Positions 56,726 through 64,000 of a stretch of DNA of 64,000 nt are shown one piece after another. The notes beneath the pieces are model-generated. The model saw only the letters and a list, made by a program, of their open reading frames with translations. It had not been told where the DNA came from and searched no databases. The position numbers and the translations under genes were made by a program. Origin of the DNA: Methylovirgula sp963708155 (GTDB taxonomy: Bacteria > Pseudomonadota > Alphaproteobacteria > Rhizobiales > Beijerinckiaceae); assembly GCA_963708155.1 (NCBI GenBank), contig OY970183.1, forward strand, positions 1,798,001 to 1,862,000, written 5' to 3'. The stretch's first letter is position 1; every line of letters starts with the position of its first letter.

Positions 56726-56733
56726 CGCCTCAC

Positions 56734-57330
56734 TTACCCTCCGCGCAGCGCCGTCGATGAGAGGTCCGAGCGCGGGCCATGCAGAAAGATCAGCGCGGGC
56801 GGCTTTGCGCGCGGAAAGGCCAGACCGTCGCTCTCATCATGGCGATAACGCCCGAGCGCGAGAGCCGCCGGGGAATGCGTCGCCGAAAGCGTCGAGCCGG
56901 GCCGGTCGATGATCGCGATCGGCACATTGGCGGCGATGGTGCGCCAATGTTTCCAGCGCTCGAAGCTGGCGAGATTGTCAGCGCCCATGATCCAGACGAA
57001 ATGGACACCCGGGCAGCGCGTCTTGAGATAAAGAATGGTTTGATAGGTGTAGCGCGCGCCGATCGCCGCCTCGATCCCGGTGACAACGATGCGCCGGTCG
57101 GGTGCGATCTTCTTTGCCGCCGCGATGCGCGTGGCGAGCGCGGGCAGGGCGTTCGTATCCTTGAGCGGATTGCCGGGGCTCACCAGCCACCAGACGCGGT
57201 CGAGCCCAAGCCGCCGCAAGGCGAGAAGACTTGCCTGGCGATGGCCCTCGTGCGCGGGGTCGAAACTGCCGCCGAACAATCCGACTTTCAGCCCCGGGGC
57301 ATGTGGCGGCAGCTCGGAGATCGACGTCAC
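56734..57330 (-). CDS. nadD: nicotinate-nucleotide adenylyltransferase
   Basis: This 198-residue protein has GLFGGSFDPAHEGHRQ (the T/HxGH-type nucleotidyltransferase motif) near the N-terminus and WIMGADNLASFERWKHWR. It adenylates nicotinate mononucleotide in NAD synthesis. It follows proA by 9 bp on the same strand. In Alphaproteobacteria rsfS normally comes next; here rsfS is 21 kb away. Confidence 0.93.
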   Translation of the reverse strand: MTSISELPPHAPGLKVGLFGGSFDPAHEGHRQASLLALRRLGLDRVWWLVSPGNPLKDTNALPALATRIAAAKKIAPDRRIVVTGIEAAIGARYTYQTILYLKTRCPGVHFVWIMGADNLASFERWKHWRTIAANVPIAIIDRPGSTLSATHSPAALALGRYRHDESDGLAFPRAKPPALIFLHGPRSDLSSTALRGG

Positions 57331-57339
57331 GCGCTGCCC

Positions 57340-58644
57340 TTAAGGCCGGGTCTGGCCAGAGCCGTGGATGCGATATTTGAAAGAGGTCAATTGTTCGAGG
57401 CCGACGGGGCCGCGCGCATGCATCCGGCCCGTCGCAATGCCGATCTCGCCGCCGAAGCCGAATTCGCCGCCATCGGCGAATTGCGTCGAGGCATTGTGGA
57501 TGACGATGGCGGAATCGACTTCGCGCAGGAAGCGGTCCGCGGCCACATTGTCTTCGGTGATGATGCAATCGGTGTGATGTGAGCCATAGGTCGCGATATG
57601 CGCCAGCGCGCCGTCGAGTCCGTCGACGACGCGCACGGAAATAATGGCGTCGAGATATTCGCTCGACCAATCCTCGTCCGTCGCCGGCGTCACGCGGGCA
57701 TCAACGGCTTGCGTTGCCGTATCGCCGCGCACTTCGCAGCCGGCGTCGAGCAGCATTTTGACGAGCGGGGCGAGATGCGTTGCGGCGGCGGCGCGATCGA
57801 CGAGCAGCGTCTCCGCCGCGCCGCAGACGCTGGTGCGCCGCAGTTTTGAATTGCGCAGGATCGTGAGCGCCTTTCCGAGATCGGCGGCGCGATCGACGTA
57901 GATATGCACCAACCCTTCGAGATGGGCGAAGACGGGCACGCGCGCTTCCGCCTCGACGCGGGCGACAAGGCTGCGGCCGCCGCGCGGGACGATGACATCA
58001 AGATTGCCGCCGAGGCCCGCGAGCATTTCACCGACAGCGGCGCGATCCTTCACCGGCACAAGCGTGATCGCCGCCTGCGGCAGGTCCGCCGCCTGGAGCC
58101 CGGCGAGCAGACACTGATGGATCAGCGAAACCGAATGGAAGCTTTCCGAGCCGCCGCGCAGGATCGCGGCATTGCCGGATTTGAGGCAGAGCGCGCCGGC
58201 ATCGACGGCGACCGAGGGGCGGCTCTCGAAAATCACGCCGATGACGCCGAGCGGCGTTGCGACGCGCTCGATGACGAGGCCGTTCGGCCGCTCGAACCGC
58301 GCCAGGACGCGCCCGACCGGATCGGGCAGAGCGGCGATTTCCTCAAGCCCCTTGGCCATGCCTTCGACATGCTTGGCGTCGAGCGTCAGCCGTTCAAGAA
58401 AGGCATCAGTGAGGCCGTGGGCGCGCGCCTCGGCGACGTCGCGCGCATTGGCGGCGAGGATCTGGCTCGCCCTTTGGCGGATTTCGCCAGCAGCGACGAG
58501 AAGCGCCTTGTTCTTGGCATCAGCCGGCGCGAGGGCGAGCTGATGCGCGGCCTTGCGCGCCGCCTGCCCGAGCGACAGCATCACGGCGCGGACGTTGGCC
58601 GGTTCGTCGTTGCGCACGAGTTTGAGGTCGAGATCTTTCTTCAT
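57340..58644 (-). CDS. proA: gamma-glutamyl phosphate reductase
   Basis: This 434-residue protein has VIFESRPSVAVDAGALCLKSGNAAILRGG, the active-site Cys in LRRTSVCGAAETLLV, and EFGFGGEIGIATGRMHARGPVGLEQLTSFKY at the end. It reduces gamma-glutamyl phosphate to glutamate semialdehyde in proline synthesis. The ATG at 58644 has AAGAG upstream; an ATG at 58665 is nearly as good. Confidence 0.94.
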   Translation of the reverse strand: MKKDLDLKLVRNDEPANVRAVMLSLGQAARKAAHQLALAPADAKNKALLVAAGEIRQRASQILAANARDVAEARAHGLTDAFLERLTLDAKHVEGMAKGLEEIAALPDPVGRVLARFERPNGLVIERVATPLGVIGVIFESRPSVAVDAGALCLKSGNAAILRGGSESFHSVSLIHQCLLAGLQAADLPQAAITLVPVKDRAAVGEMLAGLGGNLDVIVPRGGRSLVARVEAEARVPVFAHLEGLVHIYVDRAADLGKALTILRNSKLRRTSVCGAAETLLVDRAAAATHLAPLVKMLLDAGCEVRGDTATQAVDARVTPATDEDWSSEYLDAIISVRVVDGLDGALAHIATYGSHHTDCIITEDNVAADRFLREVDSAIVIHNASTQFADGGEFGFGGEIGIATGRMHARGPVGLEQLTSFKYRIHGSGQTRP

Positions 58645-58784
58645 CGGCTCTTCATCGCCCCGCATGGGGCGTCTCTCATATAAGCAAATCGCGACCCTTG
58701 CCAGCGGCATCGCCGACTTTGGCAAATCTGCTTCCGATTTACCAGCGATATCAGCGCGTTGGATGGCCCAGCGCCGCAGAATTG

Positions 58785-59222
58785 CTAAATGCGCTGCAGG
58801 ATTCCTTTCAGGACTGGCCGCAACCGCGACAGTTCGTCGAGATGGACTGCCGAGAGTTGCGACAGGATACCGGCGGCGTTGTCGCTGAGGCTGAGCAGAA
58901 CGCGACGGCTGTCAAGCGCGTCAGGCCGGCGCAGCAGCAGGTCGGCGTCGACCAGCCGATCGACGAGTTCGACCGCGCTGTGATGGCGAATACGCAGCCG
59001 CTCGGCCAGATCGCCGATCGTTACCGCCGTGCCGGGCGGAAAGCCACGCACCGCCAACAAAGCCTGATGCTGTTGCGGTGTCAGCCCGGCATTGCGCGCG
59101 GCGGTTTCGCTGAATTCCAGAAAACATCGGATCGAATAGCGAAAGTCTGAAAGCGCCTCGTAATCCTCCTGCGAGGGCCGCATCGGGCTTTTCACCTCTT
59201 CGCGCTTTTTCTCTTCCGTCAT
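58785..59222 (-). CDS. MarR family transcriptional regulator
   Basis: This 145-residue winged-helix protein shows AGLTPQQHQALLAVRGFPPGTAVTIGDLAERLRIRHHSAVELVDRLVDADLLLRRPD (read in segments), the MarR DNA-binding domain with its wing DSRRVLLSLSD. It is divergent from the ClC gene, and a perfect palindrome lies in the shared promoter, so it probably represses itself and the channel gene. The effector is unknown. Upstream in-frame starts to 59459 run through the promoter and are rejected. Confidence 0.87.
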   Translation of the reverse strand: MTEEKKREEVKSPMRPSQEDYEALSDFRYSIRCFLEFSETAARNAGLTPQQHQALLAVRGFPPGTAVTIGDLAERLRIRHHSAVELVDRLVDADLLLRRPDALDSRRVLLSLSDNAAGILSQLSAVHLDELSRLRPVLKGILQRI

Positions 59223-59249
59223 CCTCAGCCTCGCTTGCACGGCAATTAG

Positions 59250-59264
59250 TATCGTAATACGATA
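59250..59264. promoter_or_regulatory. palindromic operator between marR and the ClC gene
   Basis: TATCGTA-A-TACGATA has perfect 7-bp arms around one base, 28-42 bp before the marR start and 44-58 bp before the ClC start. Size and position suit binding of the MarR dimer and joint control of both genes. Confidence 0.65.
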
Positions 59265-59307
59265 TATATCCGCTCTCTCCGCTTCAATTGAATTTGCCCG
59301 TCCGTCC

Positions 59308-61140
59308 ATGAAATCAACAGTACCGACAAGCGATCCCACCCTTTCCGACTTTTCCGCAAGGCCCCGCATCCTCGCCATTGCCGCGCTGGCCGTGCCCATC
59401 GCGCTGGCGGGCGTCGCGGCGGGGCTCGCGCTTCTCAAGCTGATCCGATTGGCGAGCAATATTGCCTATTTTGGCCAATTCAACTTTGCCGATCTCAGCC
59501 TTGTGTCAGCGCATCTCGGTCCTTGGTCTGTGCTGATCCCGGTTGCCGGCGCGTTCGTCGTAGGACTGATGGCGCGCTACGGCAGCGAGAAAATTCGCGG
59601 CCACGGCATTCCCGAAGCGATCGAGGCGATCCTGCTCGGCCGTTCGCGCCTCGATCCCAAGGTCGCAATCCTCAAGCCCCTGTCGTCGGCGATCGCCATC
59701 GGAACCGGCGGCCCCTTCGGCGCGGAAGGGCCGATCATCATGACCGGCGGCGCCATCGGCTCGCTCGTCGCGCAAATGCTGCCGGTGAGCGACGCTGAGC
59801 GCAAAACCCTGCTCGTCGGCGGTGCTGCGGCGGGAATGACCACCGTTTTCGGGACGCCCATCGCCGCCGTGATGCTCGGCGTCGAACTGCTGTTGTTCGA
59901 ATGGCGGCCGCGCAGCTTCATTCCGGTGGTTGTTGCCGCCATCACGGCCGCCGTGGCGCGGAGTGCGCTGCATATGGCGGAGCCGCTCTTTCCCTTCGCG
60001 GGGGTCAGCGAGATTTCCCTGATCGGGCTCGCCAGCTGGATCGTCCTCGGTGCCGTAGCCGGGCTCCTGGCCTGCATCCTCTCGCAGCTTGTTTATGGCT
60101 GGGAGGATTTCTTCCTGAAGCTGCCGATCCATTGGATGTGGTGGCCGATGCTCGGTGGCCTCGCTGTTGGTCTCGGCGGCCTCATCGATCCGCGCGCGCT
60201 TGGCGTCGGCTATGAAAACATCGCAGCGATGCTGCAAGGCCAACTTGCGTTGAAAGCCCTGCTGCTCCTGCTTGTCGTGAAAGCCGTGATCTGGTCGGTC
60301 GCGCTCGGTTCCGGGACTTCAGGCGGCGTTCTCGCCCCGCTGCTGATGATGGGTGGCGCGGCGGGCGCGGCTCTGTCGTGGGTCATGCCGGGCCAGTCGC
60401 CCGCATTTTGCGCGTTGCTCGGCATGGCGGCGACCATGAGCGGGGCCATGCGCGTGCCTTTGACAGCGACATTTTTTGCGGTCGAATTGACCGGCGATCT
60501 CCACGCCCTGCTGCCGCTGTTGGCGGCTTGCGCGACGGCCTATGCGGTCACCGTGCTTTTGATGCGCCGCTCGATCCTTACCGAGAAGATCACGCGCCGC
60601 GGCCATCACCTCGTTTGCGAATACAGTATCGATTCCTTTGCGCTGGCGCGGGTGCGCGACGTAATGACGTATCCGGTCGAAACACTGCCCGCGACGATGA
60701 CTTTGCTCCAAGCCGCGCGTTTTCTGACCGCGCCGACGACGGCGTATCCGAGCTTTCCGGTCGTCGATGCTGAAAACAAAGTGCTCGGGATCGTCGATCC
60801 GCCGACTGTCCTGCGCTGGCGACGCGCGGGGCATCAGCGCGCGACAAGTCTCGCTCAGCTTCTTGCGGGCGCTGAGGTGCCCTTAGCCTATCCCGACGAA
60901 CATCTGGAGCACGTCGCGGCGCGTCTCGCGACAATGGACGTCGGTCATCTCGCTGTGATCTCGCGCGAGAGTCGGCAAATCGTCGGTTATCTCGCCTGGC
61001 GGGACGTCATCAGGGCTCGTGCCGGATTTGGGGCCGAAGAGGCACCGAAGACCGCTTTCTTCGGAGGCCGCCGTCCGGCCTCGGCTGGAGCCCGTGTCGA
61101 TGATCGGGGCGGCCTCGCATCTGGCGCGGAGATGCCCTAA
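59308..61140 (+). CDS. ClC-type chloride channel/transporter with CBS domains
   Basis: This 610-residue protein has ClC selectivity motifs GTGGPFGAEGPIIMTGG (gating Glu140) and SGTSGGVLAPLLMMGG, with about 12 to 18 membrane helices to residue 440 and two cytosolic CBS domains after it (VRDVMTYPVETLPATMT and AYPDEHLEHVAARLATMDVGHLAVI). At the position of the proton glutamate of E. coli ClcA the sequence LGVELLLFE appears to lack one of the two Glu residues, so channel rather than exchanger behaviour is possible. It is divergent from marR. Confidence 0.88.
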   Translation: MKSTVPTSDPTLSDFSARPRILAIAALAVPIALAGVAAGLALLKLIRLASNIAYFGQFNFADLSLVSAHLGPWSVLIPVAGAFVVGLMARYGSEKIRGHGIPEAIEAILLGRSRLDPKVAILKPLSSAIAIGTGGPFGAEGPIIMTGGAIGSLVAQMLPVSDAERKTLLVGGAAAGMTTVFGTPIAAVMLGVELLLFEWRPRSFIPVVVAAITAAVARSALHMAEPLFPFAGVSEISLIGLASWIVLGAVAGLLACILSQLVYGWEDFFLKLPIHWMWWPMLGGLAVGLGGLIDPRALGVGYENIAAMLQGQLALKALLLLLVVKAVIWSVALGSGTSGGVLAPLLMMGGAAGAALSWVMPGQSPAFCALLGMAATMSGAMRVPLTATFFAVELTGDLHALLPLLAACATAYAVTVLLMRRSILTEKITRRGHHLVCEYSIDSFALARVRDVMTYPVETLPATMTLLQAARFLTAPTTAYPSFPVVDAENKVLGIVDPPTVLRWRRAGHQRATSLAQLLAGAEVPLAYPDEHLEHVAARLATMDVGHLAVISRESRQIVGYLAWRDVIRARAGFGAEEAPKTAFFGGRRPASAGARVDDRGGLASGAEMP

Positions 61141-61149
61141 ATAGGGCCC

Positions 61150-62379
61150 ATGACCGCTCTCGCCGCAATCGTCTTCGCCGCCATCGTCCTTTCCGGCCTC
61201 CTGAACATCTATCTCGACTGGCGACAGGTTGCCGCTGTCCGGGCCCACCGCGGCGCCGTGCCGGGCGCCTTCGCCGGAACCGTGACCCTCGAAGAACATC
61301 AGCGCGCCGCCGATTATACCGAGGCACGGGCGGGGTTGGCGATCATCGAGGCGATCTACGATGCCGATCTTGCGATCATCTGGCTCGCCTTTTTGCTGCG
61401 GCCCGTCTTCCACTTTGTCGCCGCGCATATTCCGGCGGGGCTGACGCGCAGCGTCGCCACCGTCGTTGTCGTCACGGCGATCTCCTATGTGCTGACCCTG
61501 CCGTTCTCGATCTACAAGACCTTCCGCCTCGAGACGCAATTCGGCTTCAACCGCACGAGCCCGGCGATGTTCGCGCTCGATCAGGTGAAGGCCGCGGCGC
61601 TGCAGCTCGCGCTCGGCGTGCCGCTGCTCTATGGCTTGTTCGCGCTGCTGCGCGCTCTGCCGAATGTCTGGTGGATTTTCGCCTGGGCGGCGCTGATGAT
61701 TATCATGGTAGCGATGATCGTCATCTATCCGACCTTCATCGCGCCGCTGTTCAACAAGTTCACGCCGATGGCGGAGGGGCCGATGCGCGCCAGCATCGTG
61801 GCTCTGCTCGCCAAATGCGGCTTCGAATCGAATGGCCTTTTTGTCATGGATGCGTCGAAGCGCTCAGCCCATGGCAATGCTTATTTCACGGGTTTCGGCA
61901 AGGCTAAGCGCATCGTCTTCTTCGACACATTGCTAGAGAAGCATACGAGCGAAGAGATCCTTTCCGTTCTCGCGCACGAATTGGGACATTTCAAATTCGG
62001 CCATGTGCTCCAGCGCATCGGCGAGACTGCGCTGTTGGCGCTGGCGGGTTTCGCCATACTGCACTGGGCCTTCGCGGCGGGCACGCTGCCGGCGGCGTTC
62101 CATCTGCCGAACGATCCCGCTCTTGTGCTGATAATCGTGATGACCGCGATGGGGCCGTTTGCCAGCCTTCTTGCGCCGCTGACGAATTTTCTGTCCCGCC
62201 GGGCAGAGTTTCAGGCGGATGCTTTCGCCAAGGCGACGGTCGGGGCGGCGCCGATGATTTCGGCGCTGACCAAGCTCAGCCGCGACAATCTCGCGACGCT
62301 GACGCCGGACTGGCTTTATACCCTCTTCAATTATTCGCATCCGCCGGTGCCGGAGCGGATCGCGCATCTTGAGGGCTAG
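61150..62379 (+). CDS. M48 family membrane metalloprotease (Ste24/CAAX protease-like)
   Basis: This 409-residue inner-membrane protease has several N-terminal helices, the sequence RLETQFGFNRTSP typical of Ste24, and the zinc site HELGH at 276-280 (AHELGHFKFGHVLQ), with the third ligand Glu in RRAEFQADAFA. It probably degrades misfolded membrane proteins in membrane quality control. It starts 9 bp after the ClC stop. Its last 53 bp overlap a small gene on the other strand. Confidence 0.9.
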   Translation: MTALAAIVFAAIVLSGLLNIYLDWRQVAAVRAHRGAVPGAFAGTVTLEEHQRAADYTEARAGLAIIEAIYDADLAIIWLAFLLRPVFHFVAAHIPAGLTRSVATVVVVTAISYVLTLPFSIYKTFRLETQFGFNRTSPAMFALDQVKAAALQLALGVPLLYGLFALLRALPNVWWIFAWAALMIIMVAMIVIYPTFIAPLFNKFTPMAEGPMRASIVALLAKCGFESNGLFVMDASKRSAHGNAYFTGFGKAKRIVFFDTLLEKHTSEEILSVLAHELGHFKFGHVLQRIGETALLALAGFAILHWAFAAGTLPAAFHLPNDPALVLIIVMTAMGPFASLLAPLTNFLSRRAEFQADAFAKATVGAAPMISALTKLSRDNLATLTPDWLYTLFNYSHPPVPERIAHLEG

Positions 62380-62704
62380 GCTTCGCTGCCTCGATACGCG
62401 CTTTGATTCGGCGGACCTGCGCGAGCTGGCCGCGTAGAATATCGATCGCGTCTTTCTCGGCCGGCGCGAGATCCTTGAGCTTTAGATGGTCGAGGATGAC
62501 CTCGAGCGCGTCGCCGATATGGCCGATCTGCCGCCCGTAGCTTCCGACATCGTTGAGAATGGCGCGCTCGGTTTGCGGGCTCGGCGTCTGTCCCAGGTCG
62601 ATGTTGAACAAACCGATCTGCGAACCCTGCTGGTAGAAGGTCAAAGGATTGATCGCCTGCCAAAGCTGTTGCGGCGCAAGTGAAACCTGAAACGGATCGG
62701 ACAT
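62327..62704 (-). CDS. conserved-looking hypothetical protein, helical
   Basis: This 125-residue soluble protein starts MSDPFQVSLAPQQLWQAINPLTFYQQGS and is largely helical (ALEVILDHLKLKDLAPAEKDAIDILRGQLAQVRRIKARIEAAK), with a polar Ala/Pro tail. I do not recognise a family. Its 3' end overlaps the protease gene by 53 bp on the opposite strand, unusual in this otherwise non-overlapping arrangement; the tail may be misread if a frameshift lies there. Confidence 0.6.
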   Translation of the reverse strand: MSDPFQVSLAPQQLWQAINPLTFYQQGSQIGLFNIDLGQTPSPQTERAILNDVGSYGRQIGHIGDALEVILDHLKLKDLAPAEKDAIDILRGQLAQVRRIKARIEAAKPSPQDARSAPAPADANN

Positions 62705-62767
62705 GGCTGCCTCCTGAAAGAGGCAAGCCTATCCGAGATCAGATCGGGGACAAGGCAGCGGCCACAT

Positions 62768-63265
62768 TCAATCCGGCGTGACGACAAGGGCAATGGAAGG
62801 CGCGGTGCTAGAGCTGATCTCGACCGTGAAGGGCGTCGCCTTCAGATGGAATTTGACGCTTTTGGCGAGGCCCGCGCAGCCGGAGGCGCCGGTGTGATCG
62901 ACCGACTTCAAAAGATGGCCGTCCTGCACGACGTCGATCCAGGCGCCGCGCGTCAGCGTGACCCGATAGGTTCCCGCGCTGGCCGGCGCGCCCAGCGTGA
63001 CAAAGCCCGCGTAGGATTGCGGAAATTTCGGCGGCCGTGACGGCGCTTGCGGCAATTTTGACGTGGCCTGCGGGCCGAGCATCAGATTTTCGCCGGTCGC
63101 AAGGCTTGCCGCGCGGCCGGAGTCGACAGCGACGGGCTTGGCCAGCAGGGCCTTCTCGTGGTCGAGCGGCCATTTGAAATGGTCGCAGCCCGAGGGCTCG
63201 GCGATGGCCGGCAACGCCGCAAGCGTGGCGATCAAAATCGCAGAGATTCGAAAGAGAGGCGTCAT
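62768..63265 (-). CDS. hypothetical secreted protein
   Basis: This 165-residue protein has a signal peptide (LFRISAILIATLAALPAIAEP) and a beta-rich mature domain. It begins with SGCDHFKWPLDHEKALLAKP and continues with GTYRVTLTRGAWIDVVQDGHLL and FTVEISSSTAPSIALVVTPD. Two cysteines could form a disulfide. It is probably periplasmic. I do not recognise a function. A start two codons upstream at 63271 is equally possible. Confidence 0.6.
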   Translation of the reverse strand: MTPLFRISAILIATLAALPAIAEPSGCDHFKWPLDHEKALLAKPVAVDSGRAASLATGENLMLGPQATSKLPQAPSRPPKFPQSYAGFVTLGAPASAGTYRVTLTRGAWIDVVQDGHLLKSVDHTGASGCAGLAKSVKFHLKATPFTVEISSSTAPSIALVVTPD

Positions 63266-63284
63266 CTCCATGATCCTGGCGCGA

Positions 63285-63506
63285 TTACGAAGGGCCGGCT
63301 TCTTTTTTTATCCGGTGATCGAACCAAGCCTGCACATCTTCCATCGGCACCGTCTCTTCGTCCGGTCCCTCGATGGCGGTGATCTCGATGCCGTCTTGCT
63401 GCGCCAGATTCCAGGCGTCTTCCAGGGCTTCCTCTTCCGTTGCCCATTCCTGCGAGAGCAATTCGTGTTTCAACGCTTGATCGATGTAACGCACATGCCA
63501 ACCCAT
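63285..63506 (-). CDS. small hypothetical protein
   Basis: This 73-residue acidic protein starts MGWHVRYIDQALKHELLSQEW, continues EEEALEDAWNLAQQDGIEITAIEGPDEE and ends with DVQAWFDHRIKKEAG. It resembles short alphaproteobacterial proteins of unknown role. In-frame sequence upstream to 63569 is rich in G, P and R and is left out. It lies between the secreted protein and the aquaporin gene on the same strand. Confidence 0.6.
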   Translation of the reverse strand: MGWHVRYIDQALKHELLSQEWATEEEALEDAWNLAQQDGIEITAIEGPDEETVPMEDVQAWFDHRIKKEAGPS

Positions 63507-63578
63507 AACCGCATCCTTTCCCCCGAGAAGGCGGGGGCATCCCGGCCGCACCGGACCGGGACGCCCCACGCGGTCATA

Positions 63579-64000
63579 TTAAGCGACGCGGCGCTCTTCC
63601 ACCACTACCGTGCTGGCGATGCTTTCCGGCTCATAAAGCCAGCGGGCAAGGAGGCCGGCGACGATCGCGCCGGCGATCGGCACCAGCCAGAACAGCCAGA
63701 GCTGCGAAATATATGCGCCGCCGGCGAAAAGCGCCGGACCGGTGCTGCGCGCCGGGTTCACCGATGTATTGGTCACAGGGATGGTGATCAGGTGGATCAA
63801 TGTGAGGCCGAGGCCGATCGGAATACCGGCAAAGCCTGCGGCAGCGCCTTTTGAAGTCGAGCCGATGATGATGAAGAGGAAAAAGAACGTTGCCAGGAAC
63901 TCGGTCAGCGCGGAGGCGCCGAGGCTGTATTTTCCGGGGCTCAGATCGCCATAGCCGTTGGAGGCGAAGCCGCCCGGCACCCAGCCGGCCTGCCCCGAGG
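63579..64000 (-). CDS. aqpZ: aquaporin Z-like channel, N-terminus outside the window
   Basis: The frame is open to the window edge, so only the C-terminal part is seen. It contains the second NPA box (TNTSVNPARSTGPALFAGG), ASNGYGDLSPGKYSLGASALTEFLATFFFLFIIIGST (read as separate segments), and the last helix LWLFWLVPIAGAIVAGLLARWLYEP. These match AqpZ, the bacterial water channel of the inner membrane. The first NPA box lies beyond position 64000. Confidence 0.9.
   Translation of the reverse strand, partial: SGQAGWVPGGFASNGYGDLSPGKYSLGASALTEFLATFFFLFIIIGSTSKGAAAGFAGIPIGLGLTLIHLITIPVTNTSVNPARSTGPALFAGGAYISQLWLFWLVPIAGAIVAGLLARWLYEPESIASTVVVEERRVA

Overview
The window looks like a GC-rich alphaproteobacterial chromosome, most likely a methylotroph of the Beijerinckiaceae (Methylocella/Methylocapsa/Methylovirgula-like). 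This is inferred from gene content: a lanthanide-type PQQ methanol dehydrogenase cluster, N-methylglutamate synthase plus gamma-glutamylmethylamide synthetase genes, an MbfA iron exporter behind an Irr-like box, and alphaproteobacterial housekeeping blocks. No tRNA, rRNA, CRISPR array, transposase or prophage gene was seen.

Layout. 1-6.1 kb: a metallophosphoesterase cut by the window edge, mbfA, a Nudix hydrolase, an acetyltransferase, and a secreted Cys-type sulfatase. 6.2-12.1 kb: the radical-SAM sulfatase maturase, then mgsABC-gmaS for methylamine assimilation. 12.2-14 kb: an HNH nuclease and 3-hydroxybutyryl-CoA dehydrogenase. 14.1-22.4 kb (minus strand): a metal-uptake island of mntH, an OprB-type porin, a secreted beta-propeller protein, the Dyp peroxidase EfeB, and exbB-exbD-tonB. 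A four-unit, 23-bp-period array of Irr-like boxes lies upstream of the porin. 22.5-26.8 kb: an RND efflux pair. 26.9-35.2 kb (minus strand): universal stress protein, RecD-like helicase, then rsfS-rlmH-envC-ctpA-yibQ-rppH, with a plus-strand cupredoxin gene between. 35.4-39 kb: sdhCDAB. 39.1-45.5 kb: lytic transglycosylase, kup, purA and two poorly known envelope proteins. 46-54.7 kb: a XoxF-type methanol dehydrogenase, a XoxJ-like binding protein fused to ankyrin repeats, a cytochrome c, two PQQ-associated accessory proteins, an acidic secreted protein and a WD40 protein. 54.7-64 kb: folP-folK, dienelactone hydrolase, nadD-proA, MarR/ClC, an M48 protease, small unknowns and an aquaporin cut by the edge.

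How the genes work together: methanol would be oxidised in the periplasm by the XoxF system and methylamine funnelled through N-methylglutamate. Iron and manganese genes (mbfA, porin, cupredoxin, perhaps efeB) share an Irr-like operator, and mntH has its own palindrome.

Quality caveat: seven otherwise intact genes carry ten frameshifts, and every one is repaired by removing a single base. This uniform bias toward +1 insertions points to sequencing error rather than gene decay, so these genes are annotated across the shift.
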